Source of the DNA: an uncultured Aquimonas sp. | GTDB taxonomy: Bacteria > Pseudomonadota > Gammaproteobacteria > Xanthomonadales > Xanthomonadaceae | Assembly (NCBI RefSeq): GCF_937888285.1 | Contig: NZ_CALART010000007.1 | Location: 32,946-96,945, forward strand | Reading direction: 5' to 3' | Length of the DNA stretch: 64,000 bases | Shown here: one piece after another, positions 19,310-28,275 of the stretch | Numbering within the stretch: the stretch's first letter is position 1 | How the letters are laid out: each line of letters begins with the position of its first letter | The notes under the pieces: generated by a model | The model's input: the letters and a program-made list of their open reading frames with translations, nothing else | Databases searched by the model: none | Told to the model about the DNA's origin: nothing | Program-made: the position numbers and the translations under genes

Positions 19310-20458
19310 ATGCCGATCCGCCGTCGCGATGTGCTGAAGCTGGGGGCGCTGGCCGGCGCCGCCGGTCTCGCCCCCGCCTTTGCCACTGCCGCTGCGCCTG
19401 CCGTCGAGCGCGCCGCCAAGCCGCTCGACATCCTCATCCTCGGCGGCACCGGCTTCACCGGTCCGCACCAGGTGCGCTATGCGCTGGCGCGCGGCCACCG
19501 CATCACCCTGTTCAACCGCGGCCGGCGCCCGCAGGACTGGCCGGCCGAGGTCGAGGAGCTGACCGGCGACCGCGAGACCGGCGATGTCGGAGCGCTCAAG
19601 GGGAGGCGCTGGGATGTCTGCATCGACAACCCGACCAGCGTGCCGCACTGGGTGCGCGATGTCGGCCAGGTGCTGAAGGGCCAGGTCGACCATTACCTGT
19701 TCATCTCGACGCTGTCGGTGTACAGCGACAGCGCCACCCCGGGCCAGGACGAGGACGCCCCGCGGGCGGTCTACACCGGCCCCGACATCATGGCCGAGAC
19801 CCGCGCCAGCCTGATCGCCAACATGGCGCTGTACGGGCCGATGAAGGCGGCCTGCGAGGACGAGGCGCTGAAATGGTTCCCCGACATCACCACACTCATC
19901 CGCCCCGGCCTGATCGTGGGCCCGGGTGACGAGACCGACCGTTTCAGCTACTGGCCGCTGCGCGTGCGCCGCGGCGGCGACATCCTCGCCCCCGGCGATG
20001 GCCGCGACCCGGTGCAGTTCATCGACGCGCGCGATCTGGCGGAGTGGACGATCCGCATGGCCGAGCAGCGCGCGTTCGGCGCCTTCAACGCCATGGGACC
20101 GGCCTACGCGATGGGCATGGACCAGCTGCTGTACGGCATCCAGGCGGTGACCGGCACGGCGGCGACCTTCCACTGGGCGCCGGCCGAATTCCTCGCCGAG
20201 CAGAACGTCAGCCCTTGGGGCGACATGCCGGTGTGGGTGCCCGGCCAGGGCGAAAGCGCCGGCTTCTCGCGCCACCGCAACGATCGCGCTCTCGCCAAGG
20301 GCCTGAGCTTCCGCCCGCTGGCCGATACCGTGGCGGCCACGCTGGCGTGGTTCGATGCCCAGCCCGAAGAGCGCCGCGCGACGCTGCGGGCCGGCATCAA
20401 GCCCGAGCGCGAGGCGGAGGTGCTGGCGGCTTGGAGGGCGCGCGCGGCGGCCGGCTGA
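19310..20458 (+). CDS. Tat-exported NAD-dependent epimerase/dehydratase-like protein
   Basis: 382 residues. The N-terminus MPIRRRDVLKLGALAGAAGL is a twin-arginine signal (RRDVLK), so export in folded form is predicted. A Rossmann domain follows with ILGGTGFTGPHQV as the dinucleotide loop. FISTLSVYS is present, and a Tyr-x-x-x-Lys-type pair is plausible at YGPMKAACE, as in extended SDR enzymes. Substrate is unknown. Such Tat-exported SDR proteins are annotated as NAD-dependent epimerases or isoflavone-reductase-like. An extra-cytoplasmic location is unusual for the fold and implies cofactor loading before export. Confidence 0.85.
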   Translation: MPIRRRDVLKLGALAGAAGLAPAFATAAAPAVERAAKPLDILILGGTGFTGPHQVRYALARGHRITLFNRGRRPQDWPAEVEELTGDRETGDVGALKGRRWDVCIDNPTSVPHWVRDVGQVLKGQVDHYLFISTLSVYSDSATPGQDEDAPRAVYTGPDIMAETRASLIANMALYGPMKAACEDEALKWFPDITTLIRPGLIVGPGDETDRFSYWPLRVRRGGDILAPGDGRDPVQFIDARDLAEWTIRMAEQRAFGAFNAMGPAYAMGMDQLLYGIQAVTGTAATFHWAPAEFLAEQNVSPWGDMPVWVPGQGESAGFSRHRNDRALAKGLSFRPLADTVAATLAWFDAQPEERRATLRAGIKPEREAEVLAAWRARAAAG

Positions 20459-20605
20459 TCTTCATCGCGACGCGGTCTCGCCGGCCGCAGGGGATCTGGG
20501 CGGCTTGCTGGGCGACAGCGGTCGCGGGAAGGGCCAGCCACCGCTGCGTTTGCACCTGGACCGCCCAAGCCGGATCATCGCGCCCCCTTTGAACGCGGGT
20601 CCCCC

Positions 20606-21313
20606 ATGCGCCTTGACCGCCTGATCGCCAACCTCGGCTACGGCAGCCGCCGCGAAGTGCAGGCCTGGTGCCGCGAGGGCTACATCACCGATCGCGCCGG
20701 CACGCCGCTGCGCCATGACGCCAACGTCGACCCGGCGAACGTCCTGTTCGACGGCGAGGAACTCGACCCGGTCGCGCCGCTGAGCCTGATGCTGCACAAG
20801 CCGGCCGGCTACACCTGCTCGACCAAGGACACGGGCCGCCTGGTCTACGAGCTGCTGCCCGAGCGCTTCCGCTTTCGCGACCCGGTGCTGTCGACGGTCG
20901 GCCGCCTCGATCGCGAGACCTCGGGCCTGCTGCTGTTCACCGACGACGGCGGCCTGCTGCATCGGATCATCTCGCCCAAGCAGCACGTGCCCAAGGTCTA
21001 TGAGGCCGTGCTGGCAGAACCCCTGCGCGGCGACGAGGCCACGCTGTTCGGCAGCGGAACGCTGATGCTGGACGGCGAGGACACGCCGCTGAAACCCGCC
21101 GGCTTCGAGCCGCTCGGCGAGAACCGCGCCCGGCTGACCCTGCACGAGGGCCGCTATCACCAGGTACGGCGCATGTTCGGCGCACTGGGCAACCGCGTGG
21201 TCGAGCTGCACCGCAGCACGGTCGGCGGGCTGACGCTCGAAGGGCTGGACGAAGGCCAGTGGCGGCGTCTGGACGAGAGCGATCTGCGGCGGGTGTTCGA
21301 CGCGGGCGCCTGA
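20606..21313 (+). CDS. rsuA: 16S rRNA pseudouridine-516 synthase RsuA
   Basis: 235 residues. An S4-like RNA-binding start (MRLDRLIANLGYGSRREVQA) precedes the catalytic domain, which has the signature GRLDRETSGLLLFT with the nucleophilic aspartate. The later GRYHQVRRMFGALGN segment is typical of RsuA. The enzyme converts uridine 516 of 16S rRNA to pseudouridine. It starts 147 bases after the epimerase-like gene. RluE/RluF-type family members are alternatives, but length and motifs favour RsuA. Confidence 0.88.
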   Translation: MRLDRLIANLGYGSRREVQAWCREGYITDRAGTPLRHDANVDPANVLFDGEELDPVAPLSLMLHKPAGYTCSTKDTGRLVYELLPERFRFRDPVLSTVGRLDRETSGLLLFTDDGGLLHRIISPKQHVPKVYEAVLAEPLRGDEATLFGSGTLMLDGEDTPLKPAGFEPLGENRARLTLHEGRYHQVRRMFGALGNRVVELHRSTVGGLTLEGLDEGQWRRLDESDLRRVFDAGA

Positions 21314-21425
21314 GCCCAGCACGACAGCAGCAAGGCTCGGCAGCGTGGCTCTGAGCGCCAAGAATCCAATCACGGTCATGATGGGCGTCGTGTGTCAGCT
21401 GACTCCCGAAAAGGCCGGCGTGACG

Positions 21426-21465
21426 CCCCTCTCCCCTCGTGGGAGATGGGTTGGGGAGAGGGGGG
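21426..21465 (+). repeat. Dispersed C/G-rich palindromic repeat, copy 1
   Basis: The sequence runs CCCCTCTCCCCTCGTGGGAG and ends GGGGAGAGGGGGG, so it can fold back on itself. It is in opposite orientation to copy 2, 24 bases away. This type of repeat is common between genes in Lysobacterales. Confidence 0.7.
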
Positions 21466-21488
21466 CAAACCTCGCGGCAAGCGTCCTT

Positions 21489-21536
21489 CCCCTCTCCCCC
21501 GTCCCCTCTCCCACAAGGGGAGAGGGGAGCACAGCG
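21489..21536 (+). repeat. Dispersed C/G-rich palindromic repeat, copy 2
   Basis: The element runs from CCCCTCTCCCCCGTCCCCTC to GGGGAGAGGGGAGCACAGCG. It shares its last 20 bases almost exactly with copy 3 at 22694. With copy 1 it makes a roughly 110-base inverted structure between rsuA and the TPR gene, which converge. Confidence 0.7.
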
Positions 21537-21612
21537 AGATGAGCGGTTGAGGCGAGCGCGTTGACGCGATCTTGGGCCGCGCTGCGCTCTGCCCAACCCA
21601 CGACGGCCGGTA

Positions 21613-22509
21613 CTACAACTTCTTCAGGTCCGCCTGCGCCAGCTCCGCCACCTGCTTGTCGCCGGCGCTCGCGAGCTGCAGCGCGGTGCGGGCTTCGTCG
21701 ATGCGGCCGAGCTTGGCCAGGATCTGCCCGCGGCGCCAATGCGCACCTTCGACGCTGAGGTCGCTGGGTTTGTCCTCGACCGCAAGGAACTGGTCGAGCT
21801 GCTGCAGGCCGGCTTCGAGCTCTTCGCCGGTCAGCGCGGCGAGGCGACCTAGCTGGTAGATCGCGTAGACGTCATCGGCCTTCAGCTGCAGGGCCTGCTG
21901 CCACACGGCGCGCGCCTCGGCGTTGCGCTGCTCGCGAAGATGCAGGTTGGCCAGCGCGGTGCGGGCGCGGATCGAAGCCGGATCGGCGGTGACGGCCGCT
22001 TCGAAGTGATTGCGCGCGGCGGCGAGGTCCTTGTTGGCGGCCGCGATCTGGCCGCGTGCCAGCTGACCGTAGGACGGATGGATCGCATCGATCTCTGGCA
22101 GGGTCGCCTCGGCCTTGTCGCGGCCGCCGCCGGCCACGCCGGGGGCCTGCAGGTAGTAACCCAGCAGATCGAAGCGCGCGTCGATGTTGTTGCCGTCGAG
22201 CCTGACCGCGGTCTCCCACGCTTCGCGACACCTGCCGGCCCAGCTCAGCTTGGTGAACACGCTGGCCTCCAGCGCCTGCCGACCATAGACCCGGCCTAGC
22301 CAGACGAAGGCCTGCGAGCTCTGCGGCTCGCGCTGGGTCCAGGCTTCGGCGAGTTCGATCGCACGCTCCAGCTCGCCAGCATTCATCTGATCGCGCACTT
22401 CGACCGCGGCAGCGGGCAGTGGCGGCGTCTGCGCCTGCGCGGCGTGCGCTCCGAATGCGAGGGCGAGGAACAGGGCCGAACGGACGAACAGACGCGGCGA
22501 CAGGGACAT
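21613..22509 (-). CDS. Exported TPR protein
   Basis: 298 residues with a signal peptide (LFVRSALFLALAFGAHAAQA|QTP). The mature part contains several TPR-like helix pairs, such as NAGELERAIELAEAWTQREP, DLAAARNHFEAAVTADPAS and RNAEARAVWQQALQLKADDV. It is likely a periplasmic scaffold or assembly factor. No catalytic domain is seen and the partner is unknown. It converges on rsuA. Confidence 0.85.
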   Translation of the reverse strand: MSLSPRLFVRSALFLALAFGAHAAQAQTPPLPAAAVEVRDQMNAGELERAIELAEAWTQREPQSSQAFVWLGRVYGRQALEASVFTKLSWAGRCREAWETAVRLDGNNIDARFDLLGYYLQAPGVAGGGRDKAEATLPEIDAIHPSYGQLARGQIAAANKDLAAARNHFEAAVTADPASIRARTALANLHLREQRNAEARAVWQQALQLKADDVYAIYQLGRLAALTGEELEAGLQQLDQFLAVEDKPSDLSVEGAHWRRGQILAKLGRIDEARTALQLASAGDKQVAELAQADLKKL

Positions 22510-22693
22510 GCAGGCGCTCCGGGTGGGGAGCGCGGAGCATGGAGCGCTTTCGCTAAACGTCGGATGAGTTCAGGGGGTGACTGAAGTCACCCGCAGGGGT
22601 GGCTCGGAGTGGACGGTCGCCTGCGCTTCGAGCCCGGCATCCGGGGCTGCCAAGGTGGGAGGTGGGAGACGTTGAAGTCTTTCGCAGAGCTGG

Positions 22694-22742
22694 CCCCCTC
22701 TCTCCCGGCCCCTCTCACACGAGGGGAGAGGGGAGCACCGCG
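22694..22742 (+). repeat. Dispersed C/G-rich palindromic repeat, copy 3
   Basis: The element runs from CCCCCTCTCTCCCGGCCCCT to GAGGGGAGAGGGGAGCACCG, in the same orientation as copy 2. It sits between the divergence point upstream of the TPR gene and the prlC stop. The following bases ATCCCGAATCCCTAATCCCC add a short degenerate seven-base repetition. Confidence 0.68.
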
Positions 22743-22799
22743 TCACGCTTCAGCGGGTTGGCTTCGAATCCCGAATCCCTAATCCCCACTCCCCGCTTC

Positions 22800-24851
22800 T
22801 CACGCCGCCAGCCCGTAGCTGCGCAGCAGGGCCTCGGGCTCGGGCTCGCGGCCGCGGAAGGCGATGAAGCTTTCCAGCGCCGGGCGCGAGCCGCCGACGG
22901 CGAGGATTTCGCGGCGGAAGCGTTCACCGGCTGCCGCATCCAGCACGCCCGCCGCCTCGAAGGCGCCGAAGGCGTCTGCGGACAAGACCTCGGCCCACAG
23001 GTAGCTGTAGTAGCCGGCCGCATAGCCGCCCGCGAAGATGTGGGTGAAGCTGTTCGGCATGCGCTGCCAGGCCGGCGGGCGGATCACCGCGACCTCTTCG
23101 CGCACGGCCTCCAGCAGCTCCATTGCCCGCGCACCACGCGCAGGGTCGAATTCCAGGTGCAGGCGGAAATCGAACAGGGCGTACTCGAGCTGGCGCACCA
23201 GGAACAGGCCGGCGTGGTAGTGGCGTGCGGCCAGCAGCTTGTCGAACAGGGCCTGCGGCAGCTTCTCGCCGGTCTGGTAATGGCCGCCCAGCAGGTCGAT
23301 GCCGGCGCGGGTCCAGCTGAAGTTCTCCATGAACTGGCTGGGCAGCTCGACCGCGTCCCACTCGACGCCACTGATGCCGCCCACGCCCGGCCAGGCCACC
23401 TCGGTCAGCATGTGGTGCAGGCCGTGGCCGAACTCGTGCAGCAGGGTGATCACGTCGTCGTGCGTCAGCAGCGCCGGCAGCTCGGGCGTCGGCGGCGGCA
23501 CGTTGCAGACCAGGAACGCGACCGGGATCTGCGGATGCTCCAGCGCATCGATGCGCGCACGGCAGACGTCCATCCAGGCGCCGCCGCGCTTGCCGCTGCG
23601 GGCATAGAGGTCGACGTAGAAACCGGCGCGCACGCGGCTGTCGGCATCGAGCACATCGAAGTAGCGCGCGTCGGCATGCCACAGCGGCACGTCGGCGCGC
23701 GGCGCGAACTTCAGTCCGTACAGCTGGCCAGCGAGCGCGAACAGGCCATCGATCACGCGCTCGACCGGGAACCAGGGCTTGAGATCCTCGTCGCTGTAGT
23801 CGAAGCGCTGCTGGCGCAGCTTCTCGGCGGCGTAGCCCACGTCCCAGGGCTGCAGGCCGTCGATGCCGAGCTCCCGGCGCGCGAACTCCGACAGTTCCGT
23901 GAGCTCGCGTTCGGCCACGGGTTTTGCCTTGGCCGCGAGTTCGCGCAGGAAGCGCAGCACGCGCTCGGGCTCGCCGGCCATCTTGTCGGCCAGCGAGACA
24001 TGCGCGCTCGATGCGAAGCCGAGCAGCTGCGCGGCCTCGTGGCGCAGGGCCAGGATCTCGCCGATGCGCGCGCTGTTGTCGTGCGCCGGATCGTGCGGGC
24101 CCTGGTCGGAAGCGCGGGTCTGGTAGGCGGTGTAGACGGCCTCGCGCAGGCCGCGGTCGTCGGCGAAGTTCAGCACCGCCTGCACCGCCGGGCCCTTCAG
24201 GGTGGCGACGGGACGGTCGACGCCGCGCTCGGCCCCCATCGCCCGCAGCATCGACAGCGCGGACTCGGGAATGCCGGAAAGCTCGGCTTCCGACAGCGGC
24301 TTGAACCAGGCATCGGTGCTGTCGAGCACGGCCTCTTCAAAGGCGGTCGACAGGCGCGAGAGCTCGCTCTGGATCGCCTTGAAGCGCGAGCGCGCGGGCT
24401 CCTCCAGGGCGACGCCGGAGAGCTCGAAGCCGCGCAGGCTGTCTTCGATCAAGGCGCGCTCGGGCCGCGGCAGGCGGTCGAATTCCGACGACTGGCGCAG
24501 GCGCCGCACCGCCTCGAACAGGCCGCGGTGCTGGCCCAGCGCCGCCGAAAAATCGGTGATCCGCGCCTCGGCCTCGGCATAGACCTCGCGCAGCTCGGCG
24601 GAGTCAGCCACGCCGTGCAGGTGCCCGACCGGCGCGAAGCTGTGATCGAGCGCGGCCTGGGCGCGCTCCAGCGGGGCCATCAGGCGGTCGAAGCTGGGCT
24701 CGCCGGGCGCCGCGAGCACCTGCTCGACGCAGGCCTCGTAGCTGGCGATGCGCGCGTCGACCGCTGGCAGCACATGGTCGGCGTTGATGGCGGGGAAATC
24801 GGGCAGACCGTGGTCGGCCAGCAGGGGGTTGGCGGTGGTGTCTGTGTTCAT
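22800..24851 (-). CDS. prlC: Oligopeptidase A, M3 metallopeptidase
   Basis: 683 residues from the ATG at 24851, against 680 for E. coli PrlC. A longer open frame upstream to 25325 overlaps the divergent kinase gene and is rejected. The zinc site HEFGHGLHHML lies near residue 472, and the third ligand is expected in GGISGVEWDAVELPSQFMEN. The enzyme degrades oligopeptides, including cleaved signal peptides, in the cytoplasm. Sequence is of typical length throughout. Confidence 0.95.
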   Translation of the reverse strand: MNTDTTANPLLADHGLPDFPAINADHVLPAVDARIASYEACVEQVLAAPGEPSFDRLMAPLERAQAALDHSFAPVGHLHGVADSAELREVYAEAEARITDFSAALGQHRGLFEAVRRLRQSSEFDRLPRPERALIEDSLRGFELSGVALEEPARSRFKAIQSELSRLSTAFEEAVLDSTDAWFKPLSEAELSGIPESALSMLRAMGAERGVDRPVATLKGPAVQAVLNFADDRGLREAVYTAYQTRASDQGPHDPAHDNSARIGEILALRHEAAQLLGFASSAHVSLADKMAGEPERVLRFLRELAAKAKPVAERELTELSEFARRELGIDGLQPWDVGYAAEKLRQQRFDYSDEDLKPWFPVERVIDGLFALAGQLYGLKFAPRADVPLWHADARYFDVLDADSRVRAGFYVDLYARSGKRGGAWMDVCRARIDALEHPQIPVAFLVCNVPPPTPELPALLTHDDVITLLHEFGHGLHHMLTEVAWPGVGGISGVEWDAVELPSQFMENFSWTRAGIDLLGGHYQTGEKLPQALFDKLLAARHYHAGLFLVRQLEYALFDFRLHLEFDPARGARAMELLEAVREEVAVIRPPAWQRMPNSFTHIFAGGYAAGYYSYLWAEVLSADAFGAFEAAGVLDAAAGERFRREILAVGGSRPALESFIAFRGREPEPEALLRSYGLAA

Positions 24852-24942
24852 GCCGGCAAAGATGGTGGGCGCAGGCGCCCAGGGCAAGGGCGGGTCACCC
24901 CGGACCGCACTAGACTGCAGGTCTTCACGTGACCGCCCGACC

Positions 24943-27168
24943 ATGTCCGACACGCCCTTCAACGCGCTGGCCGAAGCCTTCGATCGCATCGTCGCGCTGC
25001 CCGTGGAGGCTCGCGCCGACGCGTTGGCGGCGCTGCCTGAGGGTCTGCGCGAAGAGGTCCGACGGCTGCTGCTGGCCGATACCCAGCCCGATGATCCGCT
25101 GCAGGCGGTGCTGGAGGATCTCGGCGACGCCCTGCAGCGCGCGCGCGCGCCGGGCGCGCGGCTGGGGCCCTGGCGCGTCCTGCGCGAGCTTGGCGCCGGC
25201 GGCATGGGCACGGTGCTGCTGGCCGAGCGCGCCGAAGCGCCGTTCGAGCAGCGCGCGGCGATCAAGCTGATCCGCGGATTTCCCACCGAGGACAGCCGGC
25301 GTCGGCTGCGCCAGGAGCGGCGCATCCTCGCCCAGCTTGATCACCCCTGCATCGCCCGTCTGCTGGACGGCGGCGAGACCGCGGACGGCCAGCCCTGGGT
25401 GGCGCTGGAGTATGTCGAGGGTCTGGGCCTGATGGCCCACATCACGCAAAGTGCGCCGACGCTCGCGCAGCGGCTGGCGCTGTTCGACCGCATCGCGCAG
25501 GCGGTCGCGCATGCGCACCAGCAGCTGGTGATCCACCGCGACCTGAAGCCCGGCAATGTGCTGGTGCGCGCCGACGGCGAGCCCAAGCTGCTCGACTTCG
25601 GCGTCGCCAAGCTGATCGAGCTCGGCGATGACAGCGCCCGTCGCGAGACCTCGACGCGGGTCTGGACCGAGGGCTATGCCAGCCCGGAACAGCGCGAGGG
25701 CCGCGCCGTGACCACCGCCAGCGACGTCTATGCGCTGGGGGTGATGCTGCGCGACCTGCTTGAGGGCGATGCCGGTGCGCGCCAGCACGGCGGCTTCCCC
25801 GCGCTGCCGATCGACGCCGAGCTGCGCGGGGTGATCGCCATGGCCTGCGCGGATGTACCGTCGCAGCGCTATCCGACCGTCGAGGCCCTGCGCGACGAGC
25901 TGACGCGCTACCAGGAAGGCCGGCCGCTGCGCGCCGCCGCCGACACCGGCCTGTACCGCCTGCGCAAGTTCCTGCAGCGGCATCGGCTGCCGGTCGGGCT
26001 CGGTGCGCTGGCGGTGCTGCTGCTGGCGGGCAACGTGGTCTGGCTGCAGCACGAGCGCGCCGAAGCGGTGGCGGCGCGGCTCGCGGCTGAGCATGCGAAC
26101 GCTACGCGCGGGCTGCAGTACCGCTTCCTCGCCGGCGTTCTGCAGGGTGCAGCGGGTCGCCGCGAAGACGGCAGCCCGCTGTTGGCCACCGATCTGCTCG
26201 ACCGCATGCGCGACCGCCTGGAGACCGAGGCGGCCGGTGATCCGCTGGCTCGCACCGAGCTCGAATCGCTGCTCGCATCGGCGTATCTGAATGCGGGACG
26301 CTGGGCCGACGCCAAACCCCTGTTCATCGCCTCGGCCGAGCATGGTGAACAGCTGAAGGACGCTTCGGACACGGCCTACAGCCTGCGCGAAGCGGCCCGA
26401 ATGGCGATCGAGCTTGGCGAGTTCGCTGAAGCCGGTCGCCTTCTCGACCGCGCACAGGCGCTGCTGGGCGAAGCGCCCTACGACGCAGGTGCGGCCAATG
26501 CCGCGATCCGCATCGGCCTGACGCGCATCGAGCTGTTCAAGCGCACCCAGGACCCGCGCCTGGACGCACAGATCGAGCGCACCGCGCAGCAGGCGCGGGC
26601 CTGGCTGCCGGAATCGCACTTCCTGCGCGCGCTGGTGCTGGGCGAGCAGGCGGCGCGCATGGAGAATCGCGGCGAGTATGCGCAGCTCGCGACGCTGCGC
26701 CGGGAAGTGCTCGCGGTCGCGCAGGCCACGCCGAATGTCTACCCCGGTGACGTGCGCGCGCAGCGCTTCAATCTGGCGCGCGCGCTGGAATTCACGGGCG
26801 ATCTGGATGGGGCCGAAGCCGAGCTGGCACTGCTCGAATCCGAGCTGGCGAGGACGGTGGCGGGAATCCGCCAGTCCGAGCATGTCCAGCTGCGCATGCG
26901 CAGGGCCAGCCTCGCGCTGGCGCGCTGCCTGCCTGCACAGGCGCGGTCATTGCTGGACGAGGCGCGCACCCTGGCCGGGCAACTCGACCTGCAGGCCTCC
27001 CCGGCCGATCTGCTGCTGGCCGCCCGGATCGCCCTGGCATTGGGCGAGAGCGAACGAGCGCAGACCCTGTTTTCCGAGACACTGGCGATGCCGATCAGCC
27101 CCGAGTTCCGCAGCAGGGTCGAAGTTGCGCGACACGCCGCGCCGGGAGGCTGTCCACCAGCGCCTTGA
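24943..27168 (+). CDS. Hanks-type Ser/Thr kinase with TPR-like C-terminal region
   Basis: 741 residues. The kinase domain (about 75-335) has the P-loop LGAGGMGTVLLAE, the lysine in AAIKLI (residue 108) and the catalytic loop HRDLKPGNVL near residue 198. DFGVAK lies near residue 218, and the activation segment contains YASPEQ. One membrane segment (about 349-367, LPVGLGALAVLLLAGNVVWL) leads into a roughly 370-residue helical repeat region resembling TPRs, probably periplasmic. It is related to the two kinases at 56990 and 61658, but no sigma factor gene lies beside it. It is divergent from prlC. All catalytic residues are present. The signal sensed and the substrate are unknown. Confidence 0.9.
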   Translation: MSDTPFNALAEAFDRIVALPVEARADALAALPEGLREEVRRLLLADTQPDDPLQAVLEDLGDALQRARAPGARLGPWRVLRELGAGGMGTVLLAERAEAPFEQRAAIKLIRGFPTEDSRRRLRQERRILAQLDHPCIARLLDGGETADGQPWVALEYVEGLGLMAHITQSAPTLAQRLALFDRIAQAVAHAHQQLVIHRDLKPGNVLVRADGEPKLLDFGVAKLIELGDDSARRETSTRVWTEGYASPEQREGRAVTTASDVYALGVMLRDLLEGDAGARQHGGFPALPIDAELRGVIAMACADVPSQRYPTVEALRDELTRYQEGRPLRAAADTGLYRLRKFLQRHRLPVGLGALAVLLLAGNVVWLQHERAEAVAARLAAEHANATRGLQYRFLAGVLQGAAGRREDGSPLLATDLLDRMRDRLETEAAGDPLARTELESLLASAYLNAGRWADAKPLFIASAEHGEQLKDASDTAYSLREAARMAIELGEFAEAGRLLDRAQALLGEAPYDAGAANAAIRIGLTRIELFKRTQDPRLDAQIERTAQQARAWLPESHFLRALVLGEQAARMENRGEYAQLATLRREVLAVAQATPNVYPGDVRAQRFNLARALEFTGDLDGAEAELALLESELARTVAGIRQSEHVQLRMRRASLALARCLPAQARSLLDEARTLAGQLDLQASPADLLLAARIALALGESERAQTLFSETLAMPISPEFRSRVEVARHAAPGGCPPAP

Positions 27169-27227
27169 GCCGCTCGCTCGCCGGCCTGCGCAGGGCGCAG
27201 GCCAGCGTGCGCCGGTGGTCCGCAGCT

Positions 27228-27506
27228 CTACTCGGCCGGTCGCCCGCACTGGGTGCCCAGGCACTCGGGGTTGTCGGCGCTGAACAGGCGCATCCATGCA
27301 TCGATCCACCCAGCCGCGAGCCCGGCGGATGATGGCTGCACATTTGCGGACTCGGCTTGATGAGGCGGGGCAGGGTTCGATGCCGTTGCGGGTTCAACCA
27401 CGTTGTGACGGTCGGTCTCGTCGCGGCCTTGGCCGGCAGAAGCCTGCGGGAGCAGGGAAAGACTGAGGATCAGTCCGGCGGTCAGGGTAATGAATGGGAT
27501 GCGCAT
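27228..27506 (-). CDS. Small exported protein of unknown function
   Basis: 92 residues from the ATG at 27506, with a signal peptide (MRIPFITLTAGLILSLSLLP, then QASAGQG). The mature part is short, Pro/Ala/Ser-rich, and ends NPECLGTQCGRPAE with two cysteines. I do not recognise a family. It lies 125 bases after the glycosylase gene on the same strand and could be the last gene of that unit. Confidence 0.55.
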   Translation of the reverse strand: MRIPFITLTAGLILSLSLLPQASAGQGRDETDRHNVVEPATASNPAPPHQAESANVQPSSAGLAAGWIDAWMRLFSADNPECLGTQCGRPAE

Positions 27507-27631
27507 GCGGGTTCCAGGTTCGAATGGAATGGACGCCTCGCCGCGTGGGGCCGGCGGACGCATCGAGAGGATAGTTCAGGCAGCGCACAGTGTGCTGTCC
27601 GCGGAAGCCGGGCGTTGGATCGAAGGGTGGC

Positions 27632-28270
27632 TCAGCCGCCGTCCGCGATCCGCCAGAGGTAGAGCGCCGCCAGGCTGCGCCAGGGCGCCCAGGCCTCACC
27701 GCGCTCGGCCAGCTCGCGACGGCCCGGCGCAGCCTCCAGGCCGTCCAGCCACTGCGCGCCGCGGCGGATGCCGAGGTCGTCCAGCGGCAGCACATCCGGA
27801 CGGCCCAGACGGAAGATCAGCAGCATCTCGACCGTCCAGCGGCCGATGCCGCGGACCGCGCTCAAGTGCTCGACGATGGCCTCGCTGTCCATGCGCGCCA
27901 GCTGCCGGGCGTCGGGTACCTGACCGGCTTCGCTGCGTGCGCACAGGTCGCGCAGGGCGCGCGCCTTGGCGGACGATACGCCGCAGGCGCGCAGACGCTC
28001 GTCATCGACGCGCGTCAGCGTGTCGGCGTGCAGGCGGTCCGCGCCGATCGCCGCCTCGAGGCGCCCGACAATCGTCGCTGCGGCCTTGCCCGAGAGCTGC
28101 TGGTGCAGGATCGAGCGGGCCAGTACGTCGACCGTGTCGAAAGGCTGCTTCCAGCGTGCTGCGAGCTCGAGTGGACCGATCCGGCGCATGGCGGCGCCAA
28201 GGCGCCGGTCGCGACGGGCGAGCGCGCGCTGCGCTGCCTCGATATCGAAACCCCGGGCGTGGCTCGGCAT
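27632..28270 (-). CDS. AlkA-like DNA-3-methyladenine glycosylase (HhH-GPD)
   Basis: 212 residues. The HhH-GPD core contains LARSILHQQLSGKAA, the hairpin around LSAVRGIGRWTVEMLLIF, and VLPLDDLGIRRG with the expected catalytic aspartate. Such enzymes remove alkylated bases from DNA. It lacks the N-terminal AlkA TBP-like domain, as do the short Mag1-type members. It begins only five bases after the anti-sigma-like gene stops, so it is probably transcribed with the ECF sigma factor. Confidence 0.88.
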   Translation of the reverse strand: MPSHARGFDIEAAQRALARRDRRLGAAMRRIGPLELAARWKQPFDTVDVLARSILHQQLSGKAAATIVGRLEAAIGADRLHADTLTRVDDERLRACGVSSAKARALRDLCARSEAGQVPDARQLARMDSEAIVEHLSAVRGIGRWTVEMLLIFRLGRPDVLPLDDLGIRRGAQWLDGLEAAPGRRELAERGEAWAPWRSLAALYLWRIADGG

Positions 28271-28275
28271 CGGGA

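Noticed and set aside
27100..27283. Possible frameshift at the end of the kinase gene at 24943
   Set aside because: Another frame stays open past the stop, but I see no similarity to the tails of the other kinases that would prove a shift. The tail lengths vary between the three kinases.
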